64,000 nt of DNA. Origin: Mesostigma viride. Its lineage: Eukaryota; Streptophyta; Mesostigmatophyceae; Mesostigmatales; Mesostigmataceae. Positions 1 through 11,204 of this stretch are shown piece by piece. The stretch spans positions 5,369,968 through 5,433,967 of the forward strand of contig RPFO01000079.1 of assembly GCA_009746045.1 (NCBI GenBank). The letters run 5' to 3'. Made by a program: the position numbers and the translations under genes. Below the pieces are notes generated by a model that was given only the letters and a program-made list of their open reading frames with translations, had not been told where the DNA came from and did no database searches. Every line of letters starts with the position of its first letter. Position 1 is the first letter of the stretch.

Positions 1-379
1 GCCGCTTCATTGAACCGTAACATGAAGCAACAAAGAGGATTAAAAGTTCTGTACGATGAGCCATGGGAGAGGGAAAAAAGTACTACTGTAGCGAAGGCAG
101 AGCAACACGCCGCGAGCGCAACTAGTGACGTAAATGTCTTTGTTGCGGTAGAGTCGTGTCTTGATGTAAGATCTGTACTGCGTGTGTTATCCTACAGGCC
201 AACGATGGTGACACCAGTGGCCATCATTGAGCCGTTGGGACCGCATCCACGCCCTGTCACCAGTGCCATTCATGGGGCACTGAGACCGCATCCTATGCCG
301 TGGGTTGCAGGCCGCGCGGGATCTCCAGTCCATGACAATCCAAGCTGCCGCCTGGGGAGTGGTTGCGCTGCCAAGCCCT

Positions 380-1165
380 GGACGCTCACGCACACGCCCT
401 CACATAGGGATGCTGACCTCTCACACAGACGCCCTCACATAGGGACGCGGCCCTCTCACGCACACGCCCTCACATAGGGACGCTGGCCTCTCACGCAGAC
501 GCCCTCACATAGGGATGCTGGCCTCTCACGCACACGCCCTCACATAGGGATGCTGGCCTCTCACGCACACGCCCTCACATAGGGACGCTGGCCTCTCACG
601 CACACGCCCTCACATAGGGACGCTGGCCTCTCACGCACACGCCCTCACATAGGGACGCTGGCCTCTCACGCACACGCCCTCACATAGGGACGCTGGCCTC
701 TCACGCACACGCCCTCACATAGGGACGCTGGCCTCTCACGCACACGCCCTCACATAGGGGCGCTGGCCTCTCACGCAGACGCCCTCACATAGGGATGCTG
801 GCCTCTCACGCACACGCCCTCACATAGGGACGCTGGCCTCTCACGCACACGCCCTCACATAGGGACGCTGGCCTCTCACGCACACGCCCTCACATAGGGA
901 CGCTGGCCTCTCACGCACACGCCCTCACATAGGGACGCTGGCCTCTCACGCACACGCCCTCACATAGGGACGCTGGCCTCTCACGCAGACGCCCTCACAT
1001 AGGGACGCTGGCCTCTCACGCACACGCCCTCACATAGGGATGCTGGCCTCTCACGCACATGCCCTCACATAGGGACGCTGGCCTCGCACACACACGCCCT
1101 CACATAGGGACGCTGGCCTCTCACACACGCGGCCCTCACATAGGGATGCGGCCCTCTCACACACG
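380..1165. repeat. 35-bp minisatellite
   Basis: A tandem array with a 35-bp unit containing CCCTCACATAGGGACG and GGCCTCTCACGCACACG, about 22 copies, most nearly identical. Variants are single changes such as GACGC to GATGC or CACAC to CAGAC. It lies left of the first exon of the minus-strand carrier gene and is probably inside that gene's intron. ORFs crossing it are by-products of the repeat. Confidence 0.95.
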
Positions 1166-1947
1166 TGGCCCTCACACTGCCGTCCCATGCACGCCGGATT
1201 AAAGCACACTGCCATCGCATGCACATGACCTCACATGCAGCTGCACTCTCATGCTTCGATTCACATACACCTTAATGGTTCGTGGGCATGGGTAGGGCCG
1301 GATGCGAGTGTGTGTGGATGGTAGACTGTAGCAGGTGCAGGTGCAACGATGCCACATTACTGCTGGAGAGTCCCTTCTCTCCCACATTCTATGAACAAGG
1401 ATGTCCACCTCTGACTCTATGTTCTCTTCCAAATCGATGTTGGCCTCTCCATTTGTGCATGAGCTGGAGCTCTCTATCCATGTCCCATGTGGCGGCGCCC
1501 GCACCGCGGTGGCATTCGACAAGTGTCATCCATCTTGTGGTGCTATAATTGGTAGCGCTTTGGTCAGTTGACGCAGTCTACGCGCATTTAGCCGGTTATG
1601 CCATTGTTGGTTAAGTAATTGGTAATGGCGTTGTTTCCCGTTACAGCTACGGGGGTAATGTGTGACAAATCAGACTACCTACATATCAGGAACACCCTAG
1701 CACTGCGCTGTAGCGTAAACGTGGAAAGGGCTAACGTGGACAGGAGAGGGCTCAGGGCAGTACATAATTGAAAATGGACTCGCAATGTCACTGGCATGGC
1801 CTACGATGTAGATTACAGGATCAAAATGGTATCGGGCGGGGATGGGAAAGTCCGAAGGTGCGCGAGTACGTGTGGATTTTGCTGGCATTGTTATAAATAC
1901 ATTGCGGAGAGGCCGCATAGTAACGAAATTGCATGACGTAAACTTAC

Positions 1948-2401
1948 AAATTGGGTTTGTCGTGACGACATTCAAGGCGCCAGCAGCAGACGCCACCAAA
2001 AGTGATCCCAGGACACCGATGGAAGGCGCATCGGACGATCCAGCCGCGAGAAGATTGCGAGCTTGCCTCTGAAGTTCAAAATTGCGCAACAGCGAGTAGA
2101 AGTAATAGTACACGCCCTGCGATAAACAGGTGCCAAATAAGGCAGCCTGAATGCCTCTATACATGGAAGCGACACCCTCGGCGTGGAGAATGTGAAGAAG
2201 CATCCGCAAGGTTCCTTTCTGACGCTCTTCCACTGCATGGCCCTGCGTCTTATCCGACTTCCCAGCTCCCTCTTTTCCCTGAGGTTTTACAACCAATTGC
2301 TGCCTTGTACTGATGGTCATTAGGGGATAGGTTGCCAGCACGGCAACGACACCTCCCCCCATCCCAGCCAAGGCCTCAATTCCTGCGTTGGAAGCTGCCA
2401 T
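1948..2401 (-). CDS. Peroxisomal NAD/adenine nucleotide carrier, PXN/PMP34-like (first exon only)
   Basis: Exon 1 of a mitochondrial-carrier-family protein. The start is the ATG at 2399-2401. It encodes about 151 residues with the first carrier repeat: a small-residue N-terminal helix (EALAGMGGGVVAVLATYPL), the carrier motif with TRQQ typical of PXN/PMP34, then a loop, EGVASMYRGIQAALFGT and SQGVYYYFYSLLRN. The last residues are VVTTNPI, where relatives continue NPIW. The exon ends in phase 1 at a GTAAGT donor (complement of 1947-1941), so the next exon should supply GG to complete Trp. No continuation is recognisable between 1 and 1940, so the downstream exons are probably outside the window beyond a long intron containing the 35-bp minisatellite. 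PXN exchanges NAD and AMP across the peroxisomal membrane in plants. That role here is inferred from sequence resemblance. Confidence 0.8.
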
Positions 2402-4926
2402 TTCCTACGCCTGCCTCCCTTTCGAAGTCGAAAAGCAAGTTAAAAGCCGCAGGCTTTGTCGGTCGTGCAGGTTAATCCAAACAAGCGGTGCAAGGAGGGA
2501 CACACAACTAACTTGAGGAGCAAGACTGGCAGATCAGAGACACAATTAGCGCTAAATAATGTAACTGGGCTCCGGCCAATTTCGCTACAGCAGCGCACAA
2601 CCTCGGTTGCCATGTGTATTGCTGCATGCCTACTCCGACGTGGATTTTTGCGTCGTGCCACGGTGCCAGTCGTGACACAGGCGCTACGGGGAGGAAACAC
2701 AACGGGCGCTGCCAAAGTGACGTTTGTCCCCCATCTGACTGACGCGAGGGCACGCGCGCACGCGTCGCCACGCGTACATCGGTGCGCGCCGGCAGCATAC
2801 ATTCGGAAGTTGTACTGAAAAATCGTGGAAAGCCAAGCACCAGCAGCATGCGTATCTCAACAAGGACTGACGCGACGGGCACGGCACATTCCTGATGTTG
2901 CCTTGGTTACCTCTCCGCATGGATTACAGTATCTAGGATCATCGATGCTGATACTGTCGTTCAAGGTGAGCGTGGGAAGCTGAATGCTGATACGGCCTCC
3001 GACACAGCAGATTTGCACGTGCACCGGTGAGCACGAGCTTGACTCATCAGGGTTGCTCTGTCCACGGGGCCCGTTTTTGCGCCCCGTGTATGTATTCGAT
3101 CCCTCAGTAATCTTGATTCACAAAAATCACAGGTGATTTCGTACATCTTCCATTATCGCAATGCCAATTACTTGATAGATGCGCCATGCGATTTATTACA
3201 ACCAATAGATAATTGCCTGTGTTATTTCTTTGCGTGCATACTCGTAGCTATGGGAGCCAATCGTAAGTAGCACTGCAGACTGCGCTCGAGGGGGAGGAAG
3301 GCTTACCAATTGGTGCTTCATCATGGGTATGTGGCATTAGGCCCTCTCAGCGTTTTCTCTATGGTCGCATCAATAATCACATTGGCCTTGAGCCGTGGTG
3401 GCGTCAATATACCTAAGTGTTGGGTCTGCGAAATACGCTTTTCATGTGCCCGCTGCACTGATAGTGCTATTAATATTATATTGTGGGCTACATAAATACG
3501 AGATGTATAATTAAAAATTACGTGCACGGCGTTTTCTTGAGCAGTCCAATCTAAACATGGGTAAACAGGGCATATGATACCAAGGCAGTTGTTGCATATT
3601 GAGGCAGCCAATGGTAGCCTTCATCCTTACTGCTGAGTGGTATGTTCTTCGTTGATCTCACAACGTTTCGTGTTTGTGACCTTATTCAGCACTTGTCAAG
3701 CTTTGCCTCATTACGCGCGCCCCTAGCTAGTAACCAGCGTTACTAGCTGAAATGCGCACTGTCTTGCAATTATTTACCAATTCCCCCTACGTTTCTCCCC
3801 CACTTCGCCGTGCATGTCGAAAAGTCTACTATCAATAGTCGTCGCCTTGGCTCATGAATGAGCCACTCCGCGCTTTTCCAGCCTCGCCTTTTACAATTCA
3901 TGCGCCAATTTTTTTACTGTTCCACATCTTTAGGAAAACGTGACTATTACTGCATCTCATCACTACCTCATGCGGGTTCTTACTTAGGCTTCAACTTTGA
4001 TTCGAGGTCTTCTGGTCTTGGTAGAGTGTAGAGTCTGGCGGAACCAGTCGCAGCTTCGGCGTGCTGCCTTCATTGGGGATATAAAGGCCTTGTGTTCCGT
4101 GCACAATATTGTCGGGAGTGCAGAGCTATAGGAAGCATCTACATCCGGAGTTTTTGCTGATTATATTGATCGGGATGGGGACACCTGCATTGTGTTTTGA
4201 ATAGATTACAGGAGCAATATATTTGTGTATTCACATCCAGGGATGTGTGCAATGGCCAGCGTCGTAAGCCTTTATCTGGATCACGTGGTGGCCTGTGTGG
4301 CACCTGGCAAGTGCCCCCACGCGACCGTGATGGGAATACCACGATCCTGATGCTCCTTATGCTACCCGCTGCACCGGTGCTTATGCTACCCGGTGCACCG
4401 GTGGACTGCTGCACATGGCCTCGTGACTGTAGTTGTCGATGGATGGTGGTCGTCGATGATGGTCGGTGATGGCAGGTGGTAATGACGACGGATGGATGGT
4501 GATCGTTGGCGCCAGTGGCCATGACGACGGTGACGTCTGTGGTGTTTGTCAGGCCGGCTATGATTCCCACGATTGTCCTCAGTCCCATCATTCTTTGGCC
4601 CACGATATCCCGCAGGTTCACCTTCCCCCACTCTCTCACTAGAAGAGCTGCATAGATCAATGAGCTTACAGCCCAAGTCAGCCACCGCCAGGGCTTGCCT
4701 TGCCAAGCAGTCGTCATACCCTGACAGGCTCCCTACCCAGGCATCCGATACCCACCCGTCTGTTTACCCGGCATCACTGCCATCTTCGCTCATGCTGAGC
4801 GTGTCCTAGCTATCCTCTCCTGCCACTACTCTGCAATGCTCGCAATACCCCCCCCACACAGTTGATCTCGTACCAGAGCGGGACCAGCCAGGGGCAACCA
4901 ACGGGAGTCAGGGCGCAGCAACAGCC
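2402..4926. other. Intergenic stretch, no gene recognised
   Basis: This is the upstream side of the minus-strand carrier gene and the approach to the serine acetyltransferase. A plus-strand open stretch at 2612-2818 has an Arg-rich, targeting-peptide-like start, and a good donor (CAAG|GTGAGC) sits at about 2962. I could not link them to further exons or to any family. The minus-strand ORF at 4139-4717 is of skewed composition (CACCATCG-like repeats) and resembles nothing known to me. Confidence 0.5.
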
Positions 4927-7017
4927 ATGGATTCAACACGCGCTGTCTCCAACGCGCTCCCAAACGCCACCGGGAGTGCCAACGGGGGCTTGAACTGCCA
5001 GACGGGTCTGGAGGGCCTGGAGTTCCGGCCTGGGGGGGATAGGGACACCGTGTGGGAGGCGGTGCTGGCAGACGCGCGGGACATCGCAAACAACGAGGTG
5101 AATCCGCTATACCTGTCCCCTTCACCTGCCCTTGCTCCCTCTCCCCAATACCTGTCTCCTTCACCTGCCCTTGCTCCCTCTTCCCAATACCTGTCCCCTT
5201 CACCTTCCCTTGCTCCCTCTCCCGTAAACCTGTCCCCTTTACCCGCCCTTGCTCCCTCTCCCCAACACCTCTCCCCGTCACCTGCCCTTGCTCCCTCTCC
5301 CCAATACCTGCCCCCTTCACCTGCCCTTGCTCCCTCTCCCCTAAACCTGTCCCCTTCACCTGCCCTTGCTCCCTCTCCCCAATACCTGTCTCCTTCACCC
5401 GCCCTTGCTCCCTCTCCCCTAAACCTGGCCCCTTCACCTGCCCTTGCTCCCTCTCCCTAATACCTGTCTCCTTTACCCGCCCTTGCTCCCTCTCCCCTAA
5501 ACCTGCCCCCTTCACCTGCCCTTGCTCCCTCTCCCCTTAACCTGTCCCCTTCACCCGCCCTTGCTCCCTCTCCCCTAAACCTGCCCCCTTCACCTGCCCT
5601 TGCTCCCTCTCCCCTTAACCTGTCCCCTTCACCTGCCCTTGCTCCCTCTCCCCTAAACCTGGCCCCTTCACCTGCCCTTGCTTCCTCTCCCCAATACCTG
5701 TCTCCTTCACCCGCCCTTGCTCCCTCTCCCCTTAACCTGTCCCCTTCACCTGCCCTTGCTCCCTCTCCCCAATACCTGTCCCCTTCACCTGCCCTTGCTC
5801 CCTCTCCCCAATACCTGGCCCCTTCACCCGCCCTTGCTCCCTCTCCCCTAAACCTGTCCCCTTCACCTGCCCTTGCTCCCTCTCCCCAATACCTGGCCCC
5901 TTCACCTGCCCTTGCTCCCTCTCCCCAACACCTGCCCCCTTCACCCGCCCTTGCTCCCTCTCCCCTAAACCTGGCCCCTTCACCTGCCCTTGCTCCCTCT
6001 CCCCAACACCTGCCCCCTTCACCCGCCCTTGCTCCCTCTCCCCAACACCTGCCCCCTTCACCTGCCCTTGCTCCCTCTCCCCAATTCCTGTCCCCTTCAC
6101 CTGTTCTTGTACCCTTGCCAAACCCTGTCTCATTTCGGTGTGCGTCCGCTTGCCAACGCTCCATTCGCTCCCCCCTGCCATCGCCTGCAGCCCGCCCTCC
6201 GCAAGATGGTCGAGTGCACCATCCTGCAGCAAGCGACGCTAGAGGACGCGGTGGCCGCACGCCTCTCGTCCCGCCTGGGCGCCTCGGACGGCTGCTCGCT
6301 CGGCGTGGAGGACTGGCGGCAGCTGCTTGCAGACGCTTTCCACCACGGAGTGGACACGGAGGGCCGCCAGCTGGGCGCGTGCATGCGCATGGACCTGGAG
6401 GTGGCCCGCAGGAGAGACCCCGCTTGCCTAGGGCTGGGTTATGCGCTGCTCTATTTCAAGGTGAGGGGGCAGATGCGTGGCACATGCACATCGAAAAGAA
6501 TAGGAAACAAGCGGAGATCAAAGTAACACAGATTCAGGATTCCATTTTGTTTCTCGCGGTTGTCCCTTGCATCATCTTTGGGAGATTGACAACCTTACTA
6601 TAGCAACCTTACTATAACAACCTTACTATAAAATATGCATTCCTTGCCCATCATACCAACTGGTGGTATCCATTTGTCGGCCCACCACCGCCACCATCGC
6701 CACCGCCACCACCACCACCACCACCACCACCACCACCACCACCACCACCACCACCACCACCACCACCACCACCACCACCACCACCACCACCACCACCACC
6801 ACCACCACCACCACCACCACCACCACCACCACCACCACCACCACCACCACCACCACCACCACCACCACCACCACCACCTCCACCACCACCATCACCACCA
6901 CCACCACCACCACCACCACCACCACCACCACCACCACCACCACCACCACCACCACCACCACCACCACCACCACCACCACCACCACCACCACCACCGCCGC
7001 CGCCGCCGCCGCCGCCA

Positions 7018-7049
<32 letters not shown>

Positions 7050-8386
7050 ACCACCACCACTACGCATACAGGGTTTCCAAAGCCTGCAGGCCTACCGCGC
7101 CGCCAACATCTACTGGCACAAGGGCCGGCGGGCCCTCGCGTTAGAGATCCAGTCCGCCGTCTCCCTAACGTTCGGGTTAGACATCCACCCGGCCGCCTAC
7201 GTGGGCCACGGGGTTCTGCTGGACCACGGCACAGGCGTCGTGGTAGGGGAGACGGCGCGCATCGGCGACTTCTGCACAATCCTCCACGGGGTAACGCTAG
7301 GTGGCTCGGGCAAGGAGGTGGGCGACCGGCACCCCAAGCTGGGCAAGAACGTGCTCGTGGGTGCGGGTGTGTCTATTTTGGGGAATATCCGCATCGGTTG
7401 CTGCTCCAAGATCGGTACGTGCGTGGCGCCTGCTGTGCAGCTCTCGTGTCACTGTCAGGTTCGAGTGGATAAACGGAATGTCTGGTGCGAGCTTGTGGCG
7501 GCGATGTGGTTGAACTTCTTCCTACGTGTAGTAGCTCATCACGCACTCCAATTAATTAGGCGGCATCTTTCACCGGTATCGAAGTGGGGTATGTTGTGGT
7601 GTTCTTTGTACCCAATCTCAGCGCTGGGTAAACGTGGTGGTGGGAATGGCACGTTATTGTTGTCTCGCATTTATTCTTGTTGTATTGCATTATTATCCTT
7701 GTTGTATTGTGTTACATTCAGTATTTTTTTCTCGTGCATGTATTTGGCTGTATCATCGTGATCTCATTGGTGTCTTCTATCCAACGTGCCCCCCTTGGTT
7801 GCCTGCTGCAGGTGCTGGCTCGGTGGTCCTGCAACCCATACCAATGGGGGCTACAGCGGTGGGTGTGCCGGCCAAGGTGGTTGGCCGCGCAAAGGAGTCC
7901 AACCCCGCCGAGGACATGGACCAGACATTACAGCAGGTGAAGCTGTGCAAGGCGTTCCGGAACTTCCGCAGCATATGGGACACGGTCAAGGCGGTACGCC
8001 AGATGGGGCCGTCGCTGTCCCGGGGACCCAGTCGAACCAGTTTCGATAGCACGAGCAGTTTCAATGGCAACTTGGATGAGGTGGAGGAGGCTGGTGTCGG
8101 AGATGCTGCGACAGCAGCGGACCAAGCGACCGTGCAGGAACCAGAGAAGAAGCCCAAGTATCTGTCCCCCTGCCAGGTGTATGAGAACCTCAAGCCGCTG
8201 AACATGGATTCCTACGACATGGACAACTTGATATTTTTCCTGGACAAGAAAGGGGAGGGTCGCGTCTCGGCTCAGGAGTTGAAGGCGGCCATACCCAAGT
8301 TTGTTGCCAATGTGGGGGACCATGCGAAGCTCACGCTGCCCCCGAGAAGCGACGAGCTCGGTGCGGCGCTGTCGTGGTCATCATGA
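4927..8386 (+). CDS. Serine O-acetyltransferase with EF-hand-like C-terminal extension
   Basis: Catalyses serine plus acetyl-CoA to O-acetylserine, the first committed step of cysteine synthesis. Four exons fit by phase and homology: 4927-5097, 6191-6460, 7072-7414 and 7812-8386, giving 452 residues. All introns are GT-AG (GTGAAT, GTGAGG, GTACGT donors). The N-terminal helical domain (VWEAVLADARDIANNE, then PALRKMVECTILQQATLEDA) is followed by the left-handed beta-helix hexapeptide domain. Asp184 and His199 (DIHP ... LLDHGTG) have the same 15-residue spacing as the CysE catalytic Asp143/His158 pair, and GDRHPK is kept. After GAGSVVLQPIPMGATAVGVPAKVVG the protein continues about 165 residues beyond the usual end, including an EF-hand-like stretch near residues 395-430. 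The start may be internal, because a plastid transit peptide or an upstream exon could precede 4927. Introns 1 and 2 are filled with tandem repeats. Confidence 0.9.
5103..6110. repeat. 39-bp minisatellite in intron 1 of the serine acetyltransferase
   Basis: About 26 tandem copies of a pyrimidine-rich 39-bp unit containing CTGCCCTTGCTCCCTCTCCC. The unit varies at a few positions (CAATACC, TAAACC, TTAACC, CAACACC). The unit length is a multiple of three, so several frames on both strands stay open as 13-residue repeats. These are not coding: a GTGAAT donor at 5098 and a CTGCAG acceptor at 6190 flank the array and join conserved acetyltransferase sequence in phase. Confidence 0.95.
6690..7060. 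repeat. (CCA)n trinucleotide array in intron 2 of the serine acetyltransferase
   Basis: Roughly 370 bp of nearly pure CCA triplets, with a few CTC, ATC and CCG interruptions and a short CCG run near 6995-7015. It sits between the GTGAGG donor at 6461 and the TACAG acceptor ending at 7071. The long His, Pro, Thr, Gly or Val homopolymer ORFs in this stretch are artefacts of the repeat. Confidence 0.97.
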
Positions 8387-8469
8387 CCCAGCATAAGTTA
8401 ATGAACCGTACCCGAGTGGAGGCACTAGCTAAATGCGAGTTAAATAGTAGTACTAACTTCATGCTAGTC

Positions 8470-8526
8470 ATATACTACCAACGATTTCTGGCCTGCGCTG
8501 GTTGTCTCCTTGATATACTACCAACG
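8470..8526 (+). repeat. Micro-insertion with 14-bp target duplication
   Basis: A 29-bp insert at 8484-8512 ends in GGTTGTCTCCTTG. It is flanked by perfect 14-bp direct repeats ATATACTACCAACG at 8470-8483 and 8513-8526. It is the longest perfectly flanked member of the dispersed family described in the findings. Confidence 0.85.
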
Positions 8527-8732
8527 GGGGGTCGTAATTCATGCAGACGCTGACAACGGCACTTATTTGTTTTCGTGTTGAATATTAGTCATGAGACTGG
8601 TATAGCACTCCGTGACATGCCCTTAGGGCATGGCATGCCAGCCCTTATTTGTTCATATACTACTATAGTAGTAATTGCAGTTATGGGGACTTATTTCAGA
8701 GCATAGATACATGTAACTGTTGGCATCTTGCA

Positions 8733-9138
8733 TGCCTCCTGACGTGGGCCGGGCCCCCTGATGTTAGACGTCGCAAGGCCCGCACCTTCAAAGAACAGCT
8801 AGTAGAGGACATGGGGGGCCTAGGCCTCTCCGTGATTTGGAAGAAGATGATGGACAAGGCCAAGTGGGCCCAGGTCATAGAGGACAACGAGCCCCCCCTT
8901 GTGGGGAAGCGCCCGCGTGTGCAAACCCGAGGGAGACACGCCAGACAGCCCCCCTAGGGCATCGTGAGGCTGTCTAGATAGATGTTGTAGTTAGAATGCT
9001 GTTAGATAGATGTCGTAGGTAGCTGATGTAGATAGATTAGACCGGTAGGACTGTTTGCACCCATCCATCCATCCATCGGGGTTAATGCTCCGTTACTCCC
9101 CAACGGGAGCACGAGTCTAATTAATTAATTAATTAATC
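8733..9138 (+). mobile_element. LINE 3' fragment (RT C-terminus, 3' UTR, AATT tail)
   Basis: The plus strand encodes the last ~70 residues of a non-LTR reverse transcriptase ORF (RRRKARTFKEQLVEDMGGLG, then KMMDKAKWAQVIEDNEPP), ending at the stop at 8957. The 3' UTR follows, with CATCCATCCATC, then the stem-loop CTCC...CAACGGGAGCAC near 9085-9112, then an (AATT)n run at 9118-9136. The same 3' end recurs at 14325-14390, 32925-32995 and, inverted, 29745-29850. It is 5' truncated. Confidence 0.8.
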
Positions 9139-9429
9139 TTGCATGCACATGCCCTTTGTGCATGATCCATTGACAACTCAATCACACGGTTGGGGTTTGC
9201 TCCGTAGCTGTAGTTTCGACAATTTTGTGATCACTTGACTTAATTTTGTCCCTTCAATGGCGTTGTTGTGCTATTCGAGACAGTGGGACGATGGTCACTA
9301 TAGGTCGTGTGATCGAGTATTTTGATTGGAAACACTTGAGGGCTATCATGTTGATGGATCGATCCTGCAAAGAAAACTGCAAAGAAAACTTAAGCTGGTT
9401 GAGTATAACTTGAACCTAAATTAAAAATT

Positions 9430-10060
9430 AAATTAAACTATAGGCATGTCTCCGTGGGGAGATCATGTAGCACGTAAATATTCCCTTGCTTGTTGGATGG
9501 GGGTGAGCGAAGCCGCGAAACCTAACTAAGCTAGCTCTGAACTAATCTATAAATCCTAACTACTCTATACTCAGCAAAGCGCCCCTTCCTCCTGGGGGGG
9601 GGGGCCTTGCCCACAGGAGCTGGCGTGTGGGCCTGGACAATATAGCTCCGTACGTGGGGAGCATATGTAACACATAGCCATGAGAAAGGGGCATCTATGC
9701 CCAGGTTTTTAATACAGGCCTGGACAATGGTCTGCCACCTCTCCTCGTTTTGCATAGCAATCCAAACAAGAGAGAGGGAGGGAATGCGGTGTTCAAACTG
9801 GGCCATGGGACCACTACTAGGTCGGCCAGCAACTAATCTCTCTATAGCTCATGGCGGGTCTATACCAACCCGGCCGTCTGGGTTTGTCCTTGGGGCCAGG
9901 CCAGGTACGTCAGGATATGCCGCCCCGGCTGGCCAAGCCCGGCTGGGGACCATGGCCATGCAGCTGACCGATCGAGCTCGGTGTCTACCTGACTGGTGCG
10001 AGCAAGATGTCCTGCAAATGCTATCCTACGCTGCCTAATCTCATCCGTAATGCGAGACAT
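9430..10060 (-). mobile_element. LINE 3' fragment, second tail type
   Basis: The minus strand encodes a degraded RT C-terminal region: RRIAFAGHLARTSQVDTELD at 9860-10060, then after a break LVWIAMQNEERWQ at 9531-9806. These align with RRLLFAGHLARTDQVNTD and MIDKEKWAA of the fuller LINE at 46397-47302. The 3' UTR at 9430-9530 carries the second tail type, with GTGCTACATG followed by the CTCCCCACGGAG stem. The same tail appears at 48370-48480. Confidence 0.75.
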
Positions 10061-10277
10061 ACCAGGTTATACAAAGATCGACTATGTGTGCATGGAAAAA
10101 CCTACATTCAGGAACTGTCGGATCGAGCATCCTGTAAAACGTGCTATTCAGCTACCGGTGACCAGCTTGTCCGTGAGCGTCCATGCCTCTGCACCGCGTA
10201 GGTGAGCACCGTGAGCTAGGATCAACCAGGAGGTCCCTTGAAGAGCACTCGATTGCATGTGCATGCATGTGACAGAC

Positions 10278-11180
10278 GCGGCAAAATTTGGTGCCCAAAC
10301 GTGAAAGTTATGGGCGCGGCAGTCAGCCATGGCTATCTCGTGGGTTGATGAACGTGGATCGTGGATCGAGCTACGATGGTCTGCATGGCTCATTCGAGCA
10401 TGGAGGACCACCGCCAGGCCCAGCAATGGGAGGTCACCGACCGCGCTCGCAGTGAGTGCCAAGTGGTGCTGTGTCGTTTGACTCGTTTCCCCCAGAAGCA
10501 AGGTAAGACGTCAACCATGCACCCTTGTTGACGAGCTCTTGAAAGAACCAGCTCCTTACCCTCGTGGGCCTGGTAGGTGACTGAGGTAGAACTGCGAGGG
10601 TGCCACCGCCTTGGCCCCACTCACGGGACAAGGCGGCTCCCCCACCAGTCCTACTCATCTTCCCCTGCCCTGAGGACAAGCAGCGGTTCTGAACTCTCGT
10701 CGCAAGAGGTTGCACGACCTCACCTAGCTGGACGCTGGACGACGACCTGACCCCCGCTCAGCAGCAGCAGCGACGCGACCTGTGGCCTGAATACCTCCTC
10801 CGCGCCGGCCACAAGCAGGACCCCCAGAAGCTGAAGGTGTACTGGGGGGGCGGGGACCTGATGATCAACCACAAGATGTGGTCGGCCGTCGCCCCCTGCG
10901 GGCTCGAATAGTCCTAGCTAAGTTGAATAATTGGTAGTCACTGCTGCTATGGCAGCCATGCCTAGAATGTTTGCCTCGCCGAGCCACCATACCTAGTACG
11001 TCACGTGCCCCGCTCGTGAACGCACGGCACACAACCAGCCATAGCCTTAGCTTAGCTTTTGTACAGCCATGCTACGTCCTGGCTATATGATCAGGTTACT
11101 TGCCCACGCTCATTGTTATGATATGCTCACGTGGGTCTTGTTATTGCACCCACAGAACTTGCCGGATCGTATATCGTGTC
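10278..11180 (+). mobile_element. ORF1-only LINE-like element, 5'-truncated, 5' end inverted
   Basis: The plus strand from about 10402 encodes the C-terminal half of a LINE ORF1-like protein with breaks (EDHRQAQQWEVTDRAR, then WTLDDDLTPAQQQQRRDLWP, then GGGDLMINHKMW ending near 10911). This matches the L1 ORF1p C-terminal domain pattern and the copy at 30796-32156. The 3' UTR (10915-11180) matches, in inverse, 11370-11700. The segment 10278-10350 matches the 5' UTR of the minus-strand elements but in the opposite orientation to this ORF1, as twin priming would leave it. Confidence 0.65.
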
Positions 11181-11204
11181 CGATTGCTACTTTGGCATTA
11201 ATTC

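Noticed and set aside
380-1165. Possible CRISPR array
   Set aside because: The 35-bp units are contiguous near-identical copies without unique spacers, in an intron-bearing eukaryotic genome.
2612-2818. Possible mitochondrial targeting exon on the plus strand
   Set aside because: It has an Arg-rich start, but no matching downstream exon or family could be found. Kept only as a note.
4139-4717. 192-residue minus-strand ORF
   Set aside because: Composition is dominated by simple CAC/ATC-rich repeats, and no domain, splice context or homologue is recognised.
4826-6260. Repeat proteins of 160-270 residues on both strands
   Set aside because: They arise from the 39-bp intronic minisatellite, whose length is a multiple of three. 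There is no conserved domain, and the real exons are 4927-5097 and 6191-6460.
6635-7472. Very long poly-His, poly-Thr, poly-Val and poly-Gly ORFs
   Set aside because: They are readings of the intronic (CCA)n array. Flanking splice sites join conserved acetyltransferase exons across it.
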